Notes under the pieces: generated by a model
Told to the model about the DNA's origin: nothing
Seen by the model: only the letters and a program-made list of their open reading frames with translations
Database searches by the model: none
Assembly (NCBI GenBank): GCA_039972875.1
Contig: JBDWMA010000042.1
Span: forward strand, 186,001 to 250,000
DNA length: 64,000 nt
DNA from: Pseudoruegeria sp039972875
GTDB taxonomy: Bacteria; Pseudomonadota; Alphaproteobacteria; Rhodobacterales; Rhodobacteraceae
Direction of reading: 5' to 3'
Translations under genes and position numbers: made by a program
Part shown: positions 18,578 through 27,272 of the stretch, piece after piece
Layout of the letters: each line of letters starts with the position of its first letter
Position numbering within the stretch: position 1 is the first letter of the stretch

Positions 18578-19552
18578 ATGAACAATGCCCGCCCCCCTTT
18601 ACGCTATCGTCCGCATCATTTCCTGTGCTCCCTCGGTTTTGAAGGCAAAGGTTATTCCGACGACTTCACAGCCAATATGACAGCGATTGTGATGGGGCGT
18701 TTGCGGGCGCAATACGGAAATGGGGTGATCATAGAAGTCGTAAATCAGACCGATGATATTTGCGCCCCTTGCCCGATGCGAAAAGATAATCTTTGCACGG
18801 ATGAACCCAAAATTGCGGCACTTGATGCGCGCCATGCCACACTCCTTGGGTTGTCCAACGGCGAACGCCTGACATGGGGTGAGGCGCAACGCAGAATGCG
18901 CGAACTGGTTTCTCCGCAAGATTTGAACGACGCTTGCCAAGGCTGTCAATGGCTTGACCTTGGCGTCTGCCAATCGGCCCTGTTGCGCTTAAAGGCAGAT
19001 CTCTCTGATGGAACTCAAATGAACATCCCTGCCACAGCCCTGCACATCCGAGAGAGCAACCGATTGAGGCTGGAACCCCATAGCGTTCAGCATCTTGCCG
19101 ATTTGAACCGAATGAACAATACACCTGAAATCATGCAGTTTTTGGGCGGAGACATCCCAGAACCGTTGGAAAGGACCGAAGAATCTATCAATAAAATCCA
19201 ACGCCGCTGGGCCAAATATGGCTTTGGTTGGTGGGTTTTGATCGAAAAGACTTCGGATCGTGTGGTTGGTGCCGCCTGCCTGCAACATCTGGCCCACCTT
19301 GAAAGCAACCCCCTTGAAGTCGGCTGGCGTCTGTTTCCAGAATTTCAGGGCATGGGCTACGCAACCGAGGCCGGTCAAGCTGCCATCGATTATGCCTTTG
19401 GGCCGGTGGGCATAGACTATCTAACCGCAGTGACACATCCCCAGAACATTGCCTCTCAAAAAGTCATGCAACGATTGGGGATGACAAACATCGGCGAGCA
19501 AATCCACTATGATGAGGTTTGCGCAACCTATGAATTGCATAAACCCGCGTAA
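18578..19552 (+). CDS. DUF1284 domain fused to a GNAT acetyltransferase
   Basis: A 324-residue two-domain protein. The first ~145 residues match DUF1284 (PF06935): RYRPHHFLCSLGFEGKGYS, NQTDDICAPCPMR and cysteine pairs (CPMRKDNLC and CQGCQWLDLGVC), suggesting a metal or Fe-S site. From about residue 155 it becomes a RimJ/RimL-type GNAT (LRLEPHSVQHLADL, GWRLFPEFQGMGYATEA as the acetyl-CoA loop). DUF1284 proteins are normally stand-alone. The ATG at 18578 is chosen over a TTG at 18542 that lies inside the purF hairpin. The function of the fusion is unknown. Confidence 0.82.
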   Translation: MNNARPPLRYRPHHFLCSLGFEGKGYSDDFTANMTAIVMGRLRAQYGNGVIIEVVNQTDDICAPCPMRKDNLCTDEPKIAALDARHATLLGLSNGERLTWGEAQRRMRELVSPQDLNDACQGCQWLDLGVCQSALLRLKADLSDGTQMNIPATALHIRESNRLRLEPHSVQHLADLNRMNNTPEIMQFLGGDIPEPLERTEESINKIQRRWAKYGFGWWVLIEKTSDRVVGAACLQHLAHLESNPLEVGWRLFPEFQGMGYATEAGQAAIDYAFGPVGIDYLTAVTHPQNIASQKVMQRLGMTNIGEQIHYDEVCATYELHKPA

Positions 19553-19613
19553 AAACGGCGCGCCGTAAATGTTGGGTCTTGTTCTAGGCGCAAAGGAATG
19601 ACAAAGCAGTTTT

Positions 19614-20270
19614 ATGGCAGAGAATACTGAAAAAACCGCATTGGTGACCGGCGCTTCGCGCGGTCTGGGCGCAGCACTGGCGTTGGAATTCGCAACCCTT
19701 GGCTATCATGTAATTGCCGTTGGTCGGACGACTGGCGCCCTAGAGGAACTGGATGACCGTATTCAGGCCGCAGGCGGATCAGCAACGCTTGCGCCAATGG
19801 ACGTCACCACTGACGCCGCCATGATGCACCTTTGCCGGTCTATCTTTGATCGGTGGGGTGGGTTGGACCTTTGGGCCCATACGGCCATTCACGCCGCCCC
19901 CCTTGCCCCGGCAGGCCATCTGGCGGCCAAAGATTGGGATAAAAGCGTTTTGGTAAACGTGACAGTCCCCGGACGCCTGATTGGCTATGTTGAGCCCCTT
20001 CTTAAGGCACGTGATGGGCAAGCTCTCTTTATGAAAGACGAACGCGCGGGCCAAAAATTCTTTGGCGCTTATGGCGCGAGCAAAGCCGCCGAAACGGCTT
20101 TGGCGCAAAGCTGGCAGGCCGAAACCGTCACGACAGGTCCTAAGGTACATCTTTTGTCCCCTGCCCCAATGGCAACGGCCACACGCGCCCGCTTCTTCCC
20201 TGGAGAAGACCGGGATGCCCTGTCTACGCCCTCTATTGAGGCCAAAAAGATTGTCGCTCAGATTCTCTGA
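19614..20270 (+). CDS. Divergent short-chain dehydrogenase/reductase (SDR) family protein
   Basis: A 218-residue Rossmann-fold protein. The nucleotide-binding TGASRGLG (12-19) and the YxxxK pair (Y153, K157 in AYGASKAAE) are present. Two usual features are missing: the NNAG segment is replaced by AHTAI (about 88-92), and no serine stands at the catalytic Ser position, where KDERAG (141-146) is found. It may have an altered activity or act as a non-enzymatic binder. It follows the DUF1284-GNAT gene on the same strand; a shared terminator lies after it. Confidence 0.8.
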   Translation: MAENTEKTALVTGASRGLGAALALEFATLGYHVIAVGRTTGALEELDDRIQAAGGSATLAPMDVTTDAAMMHLCRSIFDRWGGLDLWAHTAIHAAPLAPAGHLAAKDWDKSVLVNVTVPGRLIGYVEPLLKARDGQALFMKDERAGQKFFGAYGASKAAETALAQSWQAETVTTGPKVHLLSPAPMATATRARFFPGEDRDALSTPSIEAKKIVAQIL

Positions 20271-20283
20271 CACTGACACGGAA

Positions 20284-20315
20284 CAAGACGGATCAGGATT
20301 GCCTGACCCGTCTTG
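20284..20315. terminator. Bidirectional hairpin between convergent genes
   Basis: CAAGACGG and CCGTCTTG form the outer stem, a single A-C mismatch follows, and TCAGG and CCTGA close an ATTG loop. It lies between the SDR stop and the convergent sugar kinase stop and can serve both. Confidence 0.6.
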
Positions 20316-20324
20316 ATCAAACGA

Positions 20325-21236
20325 TCAAATTCCCAAACCGGCAGTATCAATTTCCACTAAAGCGCCTCGTTTACCTATGACTTGCGCCGACAAACGACAC
20401 CCCACGGAAACGGACTCCGATGTGCACAGGCCCGCGTTAAGCCCAGCCAGAAAACCGGCATTAAATGCATCGCCTGCTGCCGTCGTATCAACGATCTCGC
20501 TGACAACTTCGGGGGATACACCTTCTGTTTTATCAGCGTGCATCACAAATACCGGGTCAGGACCATCCTTTACGATCACCAATTCGCATCCCTCTGCGAG
20601 ATAGCGATTGCCTGTGGCTGTCTGATCCGCGTCATTAAAGAATGTGGCTTCATCTTCATAAGATGGCAAAGCCACATCAGACACAGCCGCACCTTTTGTA
20701 ACCCAATCACACATGTCTGTGTCCGACGCCCACAACCTGGGTCGCAAATTCGGATCAAACACGATCTTTGCCCCGTTGCTTCGCGCATCCTTTAACACTT
20801 GGAGCAATTTTAAACGCCCCTCTTCCGGCAAGATTGCCAATGAAATGCCCGAAAAAAAGACGACATCGTCCGCCTTTAGGTCTGGGACCTTCTCCAAATC
20901 ATCCGCCAAAGTTCGCGCCGCCGAACTGTCTCGCCAATACGAAAAACTACGCTCTCCGTTTTTCAAGGATATCATATAAAGACCCACGTGACCGCCCGGC
21001 CGCACGGTAAGTTCGGGAACAATTCCCGCATCGCGCATCAATGTTTCCATTGCAACAGAGGGCGCATCATCACCGATAGCGGACAAATAAGCGACCTCTA
21101 GCGAACTGCCCGCCAGTTTGCGCAGATACCACGCGGTGTTAAAGGTATCCCCTGCAAAACCCATAGAGAATTCTCCAAGCCCCGAAGGCGACATCTCTAC
21201 CATGCATTCGCCAATGGCGGTAAATCGTTTGGTCAC
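20325..21236 (-). CDS. kdgK: PfkB-family sugar kinase, probable 2-keto-3-deoxygluconate kinase
   Basis: A 303-residue ribokinase-fold enzyme. It shows the N-terminal GECMVEMSP and GGDTFNTA-like AGDTFNTAWYL region, the FDPNLRPRLW motif, and the anion-hole/catalytic motif DTTAAGDAFNAGFLAG with its catalytic aspartate (GD). These match KDG kinases, which make 2-keto-3-deoxy-6-phosphogluconate for the Entner-Doudoroff aldolase. The GntR/FCD regulator gene directly upstream overlaps it by 4 bp, and a uxuA remnant lies beyond, both consistent with uronate catabolism. Substrate is inferred from family and context. Confidence 0.85.
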   Translation of the reverse strand: MTKRFTAIGECMVEMSPSGLGEFSMGFAGDTFNTAWYLRKLAGSSLEVAYLSAIGDDAPSVAMETLMRDAGIVPELTVRPGGHVGLYMISLKNGERSFSYWRDSSAARTLADDLEKVPDLKADDVVFFSGISLAILPEEGRLKLLQVLKDARSNGAKIVFDPNLRPRLWASDTDMCDWVTKGAAVSDVALPSYEDEATFFNDADQTATGNRYLAEGCELVIVKDGPDPVFVMHADKTEGVSPEVVSEIVDTTAAGDAFNAGFLAGLNAGLCTSESVSVGCRLSAQVIGKRGALVEIDTAGLGI

Positions 21237-21979
21237 GCTTCATCCTCAAAGTAATATCCATGGGCTGCCCGTATGCGCGGCAGTACCCGGTATAATCGTG
21301 TCAGGTGGGTGGTCACGATCTCTTCCAACTTTGCAACTGCCCCATCCTCCATAGCCTGAAGAATGGCAAGATGTTCATCGTAGGCGACCTGTCGATCGTG
21401 GGTCATCGATAAAAACCGCGCGCGATCCAAATGTGCTTTTTGCCCTTGAACGATCTTCCAAACCGGTCCGTGACCCGCAATTGTGCAAATCAGCTCATGA
21501 AATTGGTCATCAGCAAATTGAAACGCCCCCAGATCAACCTTCTCAAGTGCCACGCTTTGTTTGCTAAGATTATCCCGCAATTGATCAAGGTTCGCAGAAG
21601 TTAGATTGCCCATCGCTTCTTTAAAGCAGGCCAACTCTAGTGCGCACCGCACAAAGCTTGCGTCTTTGACAGCCCTATCCGAGATCTTCGTAACCAAAGT
21701 TGCCCGTTGTGGACGGATGGACAAAAAACCCAATCGACCAAGGGTAGCAAATGCCTCTCTGACAGGTTGACGAGAGACACTGAACTGCCTTGCCACTTCG
21801 GTCTCGGAAATTTTAGCACCGGGCGCCAGTTCCAAAGTGATAATCGCATGATAGATCCTGCGAAAAAGTTGGTCAGAAACAGTTTCGGACACAACGGTTG
21901 GCTCAAGTGACTGATTTTTCAACTGCTGCAATGAATGTCGCCCTCTATCACTTTGGTTTGCACAATTTGACTTGACCAC
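21233..21979 (-). CDS. GntR family regulator, FCD (FadR-type) domain
   Basis: A regulator of up to 248 residues. A winged helix-turn-helix (about 28-95, with ISETEVARQFSVSRQPVREAFATLGRLG in pieces: ARQFSVSRQPVREAF) is followed by an all-helical FCD ligand domain with metal-binding-type histidines (FHELICTIAGHG, HLAILQAMEDG). FCD regulators often answer to sugar acids. The start is uncertain: the longest frame begins with a GTG at 21979 and no internal ATG lies before the DNA-binding domain. It is divergent from the broken uxuA gene and probably once controlled both it and the kinase. Confidence 0.87.
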   Translation of the reverse strand: MVKSNCANQSDRGRHSLQQLKNQSLEPTVVSETVSDQLFRRIYHAIITLELAPGAKISETEVARQFSVSRQPVREAFATLGRLGFLSIRPQRATLVTKISDRAVKDASFVRCALELACFKEAMGNLTSANLDQLRDNLSKQSVALEKVDLGAFQFADDQFHELICTIAGHGPVWKIVQGQKAHLDRARFLSMTHDRQVAYDEHLAILQAMEDGAVAKLEEIVTTHLTRLYRVLPRIRAAHGYYFEDEA

Positions 21980-22059
21980 TAAACTACCATACTAGAATAC
22001 CACAATCAATAGTGCACCTCTACGCTGAACAACACTATGCCACTCCATCGAGTACACCA

Positions 22060-23229
22060 CATGATCGAAAGCTACGCTGGTTTGGTCTCCTAGATACCAT
22101 CGCTCTTTCCGATATTGTGCAAACGGGCGTACAGGGCATCGTTACCGCCTTGCATGACCTCCCGTACGGAGAGGTCTGGTCACGTGTTGCAATCACAAAA
22201 CGCAAAGACCTTAACGCAAAGGCCCCGGCAAACCTGTATTGGAACGCAGTTGAAAGCCTGCCCGTACACGAGGATATCAAACGCGGCAATGGGGAATTGG
22301 ACAAATTATCGCCAATCTTGCCGCCGAAGGTGTGTCCGTAGTTTGCCACAACTTCATGCCCCCTTTGACTGGATGCGCACAAAATTGGATGCGCCCCTTG
22401 CATCAGGCGGCCATGCTTTGCGGTTTTCACAGGTCGATATGGCCGGGTTTGAAGGTCATATGTTGCAGCGCTCTGGCGCTGAAGCGGACTACACCCCTGA
22501 GGTTCTTACCACTGCAGAAAGCTCGGCGGCGTCAATGGATGACACCGAAAAGAACGCCTATTAACGGCGGTAATATCTGGCTTACCCGATACTTAGGATC
22601 GATATGATATCAATGAGTTAAAAGATAAGCCTCACCCGCGCAGTGGATTTAAAGCCGCCGATCTTCACAGCAATTTCAAACGCTTCTCAAACGAAGCCAT
22701 ACCTACTGCCGCAGATCTCGGCATTCGCATGTGCGTACACCCTGATGATCCACCTCGTCCTCTGCTGGGGCTTCCACGGATCATATCATCCGCAGATGAC
22801 ATTGAACACATACTGAACATAGTGGATCACACCGCGAATGGGCTGACGCTTTGCTCAGGCTCACTTGGTGCGAACATCGAAAATGACGTTCCTGCAAATG
22901 CCAAAAAATACGCGGATCGCACACACTTTGCGCACCTTAGAAACATCAAAAAAGAACCCTATAGATCCTTCCAAGAAGCTGCGCATCGGGAGGGGGATAC
23001 CGATATGGTCGGCTTAATCCGCATCATCCTTTCAGAAGAAAAATGACACCAAACAGATGGGCGTTCAGATCGGAACATTCCATTCAGACCCGATCATGGG
23101 CATGCCTTGTTAAGTGATCTGAACAATCTACACCACCCTAGATACCCGATGGTTGGGCGGCTGCACGGCCTTGCAGAACTGCGAGGCGTAATCGCTGGAT
23201 TGTCAACCACACTGAACACGGTGTCTTAA
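22060..23229 (+). pseudogene. uxuA: Mannonate dehydratase (uxuA) pseudogene
   Basis: Pieces of UxuA lie in order in all three plus-strand frames. RKLRWFGLLDTIALSDIVQTG and VESLPVHEDIK begin the gene near 22066. The reading then shifts to NLAAEGVSVVCHNFMPP (about 22314-22365), then to FDWMRTKLDAPLASGGHALRF and RPGAEADY-like RSGAEADYTPE (about 22364-22510). A further frame gives VISGLPDT with an in-frame TAG at 22594-22596 and then GIRMCVHPDDPPRPLLGLPR (from about 22716). The tail FRPDHGHALLSDLNNLHHPR to a TAA at 23227 is in yet another frame. An intact enzyme would dehydrate mannonate to KDG. At least four shifts make it non-functional. Confidence 0.93.
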
Positions 23230-23261
23230 ATCACCCTCTATAGCTTATTCAGGCATAAAAT

Positions 23262-23297
23262 TGGGCGACGGCACAAATCGCCATCGCCCATTTTATT
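23262..23297. terminator. Hairpin after the alpha-glucosidase gene and the uxuA remnant
   Basis: TGGGCGA pairs with TCGCCCA, and after one mismatch GGC with GCC around a seven-base loop. On the plus strand TTTTATT follows; on the minus strand AATTTTA follows. It fits the end of the alpha-glucosidase transcript (minus), whose stop lies at 23305. Confidence 0.7.
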
Positions 23298-23304
23298 ACA
23301 GATC

Positions 23305-24948
23305 TTACCCTAGGGCCGCGATGAATGTGCCGAACCCCTGAAGGGTAACAGCATTATGATCACCTTGTCCGCGAAGCGGGGTAAGTGTCCCCTCAGGAGG
23401 CACAAACGTCACCGGGCTGTTGCTCAGGTTAAAGACACATAAGGTCTTTTCGTCATCCAGCGTCCGCACGAACGCCAGACCATCCTCCCAATCAAGGAAT
23501 GCGATGTCTCCGGTGATCAACGAAGGCCGAGATTTCCGGAACGCCAGATAATCACGATAGAATTCCAGAATCGACTCCTCCACGCCTTCTTGCGTATCGA
23601 CGGCGGCAACAACATGGGGCTCAGTGACCGGCAACCACGTCTTCGTCGAGGAAGAGAACCCAGCGTTAGGCGCCTTTGAGTCCCAAACCATCGGCGTCCG
23701 ACATCCGTCCCGCCCCTTAAATTCGGGCCAAAATGTTATGCCGTACGGATCTGTCAAATCCTCAAATTGCAATTCGGCTTCGGTTAAACCCAACTCTTCG
23801 CCTTGATACAAACAAACCGACCCCTTGAGAGACAACAACAAGCTCACCGCCTGTTTCGCAACAAGGGTCGGATTATCGGACAGATCAGCCCAACGGCTCA
23901 TATGGCGGGTAACGTCATGATTGGAAAATGCCCAACACGGCCACGAATTTCCTTGGGAAAATTCAACGCTCGCCGCCTCAAACCGCTCCACACAGCCCCG
24001 GAAATGTTCGACCGAATAGTCTGGGCTAAGCATATCAAAAGAGTAGCACATCTGCAGGCGATTTCCATCCGCAGTGTATTCCGCCATGGTTTGCAAGGAA
24101 CGCTCCCCATCCCCCACTTCACCCACGGCAGCCGCACCGGGATACTCACCCATCAAGGAACGAAATTTCTTAATGAATTCAATATTCTCCGGCTGTGTCT
24201 TATCGTAGATATGTTCCTGATAACCATAGGGATTGATATCAGGAATATCGTTATTTGCACCAGTATAGGGTGGATTGCTGCGCAGCTCCTTGTCATGGAC
24301 ATAAAAGTTCACCGTATCCAATCGGAACCCATCCACTCCCCGGTCCAACCAGAACCGAGTGGCATCCAACAATGCTGCTTGCACATCTGCGCAATGGAAG
24401 TTCAGATCCGGCTGCGTCGTCAAAAAGTTATGCATGTAATACTGTTTGCGACGCGCATCCCAAGTCCATGCCGCCCCCCCAAAAATGGACTGCCAATTAT
24501 TGGGAGGGGTTCCGTCTGGATTTGCATCCGCCCAAACGTACCAATCCGACTTTGCATTATCTTTAGAAACGCGGCTTTCAGTGAACCACGCATGTTGATC
24601 AGAGGAATGACTAAGCACCTGATCAATCATGACCCGAAGGCCTAAGGCGTGTGCCTTTGCAACCAACGCGTCAAAATCATCGAGCGTTCCAAATTCTGGA
24701 TCAACATTACAGTAATCCGAAACGTCATACCCCATGTCTTTCATGGGAGAGGTGAAAAAAGGTGATAACCAAATCGCATCAACCCCAAGCCCTGCAATAT
24801 GATCCAATCGACGCGTGATCCCATTGAGATCTCCGATACCAGACCCGGAATCATCCTGAAAGGAACGCGGGTAGATCTGATAGATCACTGCACCACGCCA
24901 CCAGTCTATGTCACCAGCCAATAGGCCGTTGGCCTGCGTTGAAGTCAT
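23305..24948 (-). CDS. aglA: GH13 alpha-glucosidase
   Basis: A 547-residue glycoside hydrolase family 13 enzyme, cytoplasmic by lack of a signal peptide. It opens with WWRGAVIYQIYPRSFQDDSGSGIGDL, in pieces IYQIYPRSFQD and GIGDLNGI. Catalytic motifs are all present: GVDGFRLDTVNF with the nucleophile Asp, AVGEVGD with the acid Glu, and FSNHD with the third Asp. This is the alpha-glucosidase/oligo-1,6-glucosidase branch (AglA-like). The ATG at 24948 follows GGGGGA; a longer frame to 24984 is less likely. It is divergent from a LacI regulator with a matching operator at each promoter. No agl transporter genes are nearby. Confidence 0.93.
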   Translation of the reverse strand: MTSTQANGLLAGDIDWWRGAVIYQIYPRSFQDDSGSGIGDLNGITRRLDHIAGLGVDAIWLSPFFTSPMKDMGYDVSDYCNVDPEFGTLDDFDALVAKAHALGLRVMIDQVLSHSSDQHAWFTESRVSKDNAKSDWYVWADANPDGTPPNNWQSIFGGAAWTWDARRKQYYMHNFLTTQPDLNFHCADVQAALLDATRFWLDRGVDGFRLDTVNFYVHDKELRSNPPYTGANNDIPDINPYGYQEHIYDKTQPENIEFIKKFRSLMGEYPGAAAVGEVGDGERSLQTMAEYTADGNRLQMCYSFDMLSPDYSVEHFRGCVERFEAASVEFSQGNSWPCWAFSNHDVTRHMSRWADLSDNPTLVAKQAVSLLLSLKGSVCLYQGEELGLTEAELQFEDLTDPYGITFWPEFKGRDGCRTPMVWDSKAPNAGFSSSTKTWLPVTEPHVVAAVDTQEGVEESILEFYRDYLAFRKSRPSLITGDIAFLDWEDGLAFVRTLDDEKTLCVFNLSNSPVTFVPPEGTLTPLRGQGDHNAVTLQGFGTFIAALG

Positions 24949-24988
24949 TATTCCCCCATCGAGCAAATTGCCCGTTTTATACAATACC

Positions 24989-25002
24989 TGAAAGCGCTTT
25001 CA
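24989..25002. promoter_or_regulatory. LacI-family operator at the alpha-glucosidase promoter
   Basis: The perfect 14 bp palindrome TGAAAGCGCTTTCA lies 41 bp upstream of the alpha-glucosidase ATG. The central CG and the sequence are typical of LacI/GalR-family operators. An identical copy stands at 25117-25130 before the regulator gene. Confidence 0.85.
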
Positions 25003-25116
25003 ATAATTTCAGAAATCCCGCTGCTGTCAATACCAGTAAAATAACTTATTACGCACTCACTTCATATAAATCCTCGACAAAACCTTGATGTCAGCAATAT
25101 TTTCACGCTACCATTG

Positions 25117-25130
25117 TGAAAGCGCTTTCA
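25117..25130. promoter_or_regulatory. LacI-family operator at the regulator promoter
   Basis: The second identical TGAAAGCGCTTTCA palindrome, 36 bp before the LacI-type regulator ATG. The two palindrome centres are 128 bp apart, a distance that allows a repression loop and autoregulation. Confidence 0.85.
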
Positions 25131-25165
25131 GGCACAACAGCGGCCTACGACACAAGAGGACCAAC

Positions 25166-26179
25166 ATGAATCTCAGGGAACTCTCAGATCACTTAGGCCT
25201 TTCACAGGCCACCGTCAGCCGTGCGCTGAACGGATACACGACGGTAAACGCCAAGACTCGTGAACGCGTCATGGAAGAGGCCAAAAGACTAAATTATAGG
25301 CCTAATACATCGGCGCGCCGACTGGCGACAGGAAAGGCCGGGGCCTTTGGAATCGTTCTGGATCAATCAGATGATTTGCTAAACGACCCACACTTTGTTG
25401 ATTTTTTATCCGGATTCACCCACGAACTGGCTTCCATGGATTTAGACGTTGTCCTCACTGCGGCACAAGGATTAAGCACGTACCGGCGCTTTGCAACAAC
25501 CGGTAAAGTTGATGGCTTTGTTGTCTCTGCTCCCAAAGTGAACGATCCCCGCATACTTGCTCTTTCTGAGATGAACTTCCCATTTGTCGTCCACGGGCAA
25601 AGCGATATAGAGACCCCCTACGCCTTTTTTGACGTCGCCAATAAAATCGCCTTCGCAGACGCAACCCGACTGTTAATCAATCTGGGACACAATCGCATTG
25701 CGTTGATCAATGGAACAGGAGATTCCATGTTCGCTCAAGAACGTCTGGCTGGGTATGAACAAGTCCTGAAAGAAGCTGGCATTCCCATCGATCCAACACT
25801 AATCCACCATGGTCCCATGAGCGAAGACGAGGGATATCGCCAAACCCAGATCCTTTATGCACTGGCAAAGCCACCAACTGCGATCCTTTGTTCCTCGACA
25901 TTACAAACACTGGGTCTAACGCGCAGATTACGCGAGGAAGGCCTCGAAATTGGGCGGGAGGTCTCGGTTATATCTCACGATGACGGCCTTTCCTCTATGA
26001 AAACCGAAAACTTCTCGGTTCCCCTAACAGTGACACGTGCACCGATCCGAACAGCCGGTTGCGAGATTGCAAAAATGTTGGTGTCCTTATCGGGCGGCGC
26101 GGACGTCAGCGCGTTACAACGCCTAATGCCAGCCGAGCTAATCGTGCGAGCCTCTACCTCTGCGGTTCAAAAATTGTGA
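25166..26179 (+). CDS. aglR: LacI family transcriptional regulator (AglR-like)
   Basis: A 337-residue repressor. The N-terminal helix-turn-helix and hinge are classic (MNLRELSDHLGLSQATVSRALNGY and the NYRPNTSARRLATGK hinge region). A periplasmic-binding-protein-like sugar domain follows (FGIVLDQSDD, FVVHGQSD, LGHNRIALING). The ATG at 25166 follows AGAGGA; upstream in-frame codons lie over the operator and are unlikely to be translated. Divergence from the GH13 gene and the shared operators indicate control of alpha-glucoside use. Which sugar binds is not visible. Confidence 0.92.
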   Translation: MNLRELSDHLGLSQATVSRALNGYTTVNAKTRERVMEEAKRLNYRPNTSARRLATGKAGAFGIVLDQSDDLLNDPHFVDFLSGFTHELASMDLDVVLTAAQGLSTYRRFATTGKVDGFVVSAPKVNDPRILALSEMNFPFVVHGQSDIETPYAFFDVANKIAFADATRLLINLGHNRIALINGTGDSMFAQERLAGYEQVLKEAGIPIDPTLIHHGPMSEDEGYRQTQILYALAKPPTAILCSSTLQTLGLTRRLREEGLEIGREVSVISHDDGLSSMKTENFSVPLTVTRAPIRTAGCEIAKMLVSLSGGADVSALQRLMPAELIVRASTSAVQKL

Positions 26180-26277
26180 AGGCCGATCTGGACTGACATT
26201 GCACTCCTGAGTTTGGTAAGCTAAGGCTGACGAAACAGCGCATTCAACCAAGTTCGCGATGTCACAAGGGATCCCGA

Positions 26278-27150
26278 ATGCAGAATGTACGTGGCATAAT
26301 ACTCATGGTTGCGGCGATGGTTGGATTTGCTTTGGCCGACGGTTTCATCAAGCTTGCCACCACCACTTTACCAAACGGACAAATCCTGATTGTCATGGGT
26401 CTGGGCGGCACGATTGTCTATTTGGCCATATGTTTGTGGAGACGGGAAAAAATAATTTCCCAAACGTTCTTTTCCCCGATGATTTTGCTCCGCAATGTTG
26501 CTGAATCGATTGGTGCCTTTGCTTTTATTACGGCGTTCGCCCTAACGGACATGTCCAGCTCTGCGGCCATCATGCAAGTGAGCCCTCTACTGATCACTTT
26601 GCTGGCAGTTTTATTTCTTGGGGAAAAAGTCGGACTTCGCAGATGGAGCGCGATCACCGTCGGTTTTTTCGGTGTACTCTTAGTTATTCGTCCGGGTGGA
26701 GATAGCTTTGAGGCCAACTCTCTGTTTGCTGTACTCGGCACAGTAATGCTGTCAGTTCGAGACGTTGCCACACGTGCGGCACCACAGAACGTCTCAACGC
26801 CTTTGATGGCGTTGTATGCCTTTGTTTTAATTATTCCGACCGGTATAATTGTGCTGCTATGGGAAGACCCAGCTCAAATACCTGACGCTCAAACCACGGC
26901 CTATCTGATTGCCACTATATTCTTTATGACTTTGTCCTATTTCGCCGTAACCACCTCTGTGCGTATTGCTGAAATTTCAGTGGTTGCACCCTTTCGATAT
27001 TCACGGATCATCTTTGCCATGGCGGTGAGTCTTATCATTTTTAAAGAGCGGCCAGACACGATTACCTATTTGGGTATTATCCTAATCGTGGGCAGTGGGA
27101 TTTACGCCTACGTTCGCGAAAGACAAGCTGCACCTGCCTCGCATACATAA
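26278..27150 (+). CDS. DMT superfamily (EamA) transporter
   Basis: A 290-residue protein with ten hydrophobic segments in two EamA repeats. Examples are AAMVGFALADGFIKLATT in helix 1, MSSSAAIMQVSPLLITLLAVLFLGE in the first repeat (in pieces AAIMQVSPLLITLL and VLFLGEKVG) and FRYSRIIFAMAVSLIIFKERPD in the second. Members export small metabolites such as amino acids or purines. The substrate is unknown. The ATG at 26278 follows AAGGGA. It is a single-gene unit between the LacI regulator and eno. Confidence 0.88.
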   Translation: MQNVRGIILMVAAMVGFALADGFIKLATTTLPNGQILIVMGLGGTIVYLAICLWRREKIISQTFFSPMILLRNVAESIGAFAFITAFALTDMSSSAAIMQVSPLLITLLAVLFLGEKVGLRRWSAITVGFFGVLLVIRPGGDSFEANSLFAVLGTVMLSVRDVATRAAPQNVSTPLMALYAFVLIIPTGIIVLLWEDPAQIPDAQTTAYLIATIFFMTLSYFAVTTSVRIAEISVVAPFRYSRIIFAMAVSLIIFKERPDTITYLGIILIVGSGIYAYVRERQAAPASHT

Positions 27151-27171
27151 AATCTTGCCCTACTGAGCAAC

Positions 27172-27203
27172 TGTTAGCGATAAAGGCTCTGTTAGCGATA
27201 ACA
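27172..27203. promoter_or_regulatory. Tandem LacI-type operator motifs upstream of eno
   Basis: Two copies of TGTTAGCGATAA lie 18 bp apart: TGTTAGCGATAAAG at 27172-27185 and the near-palindrome TGTTAGCGATAACA at 27190-27203 (arms TGTTA/TAACA). They end 69 bp before the eno ATG. A related pair precedes fba (37859-37893). I recall this consensus shape for CceR, the LacI-family regulator of central carbon genes in alphaproteobacteria; the protein is inferred, the motif is seen. Confidence 0.6.
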
Positions 27204-27272
27204 GAATGCATTTACAATTGCGCCGACCCTGCTATGAACCCCTCAAACCCAAGCCATTTTGAGGATTGCCCC

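Noticed and set aside
23803..24645. Open frame of 280 codons on the plus strand opposite the alpha-glucosidase gene
   Set aside because: The minus-strand frame carries complete GH13 catalytic motifs; the plus-strand product is low-quality, Arg/His/Pro-rich sequence.
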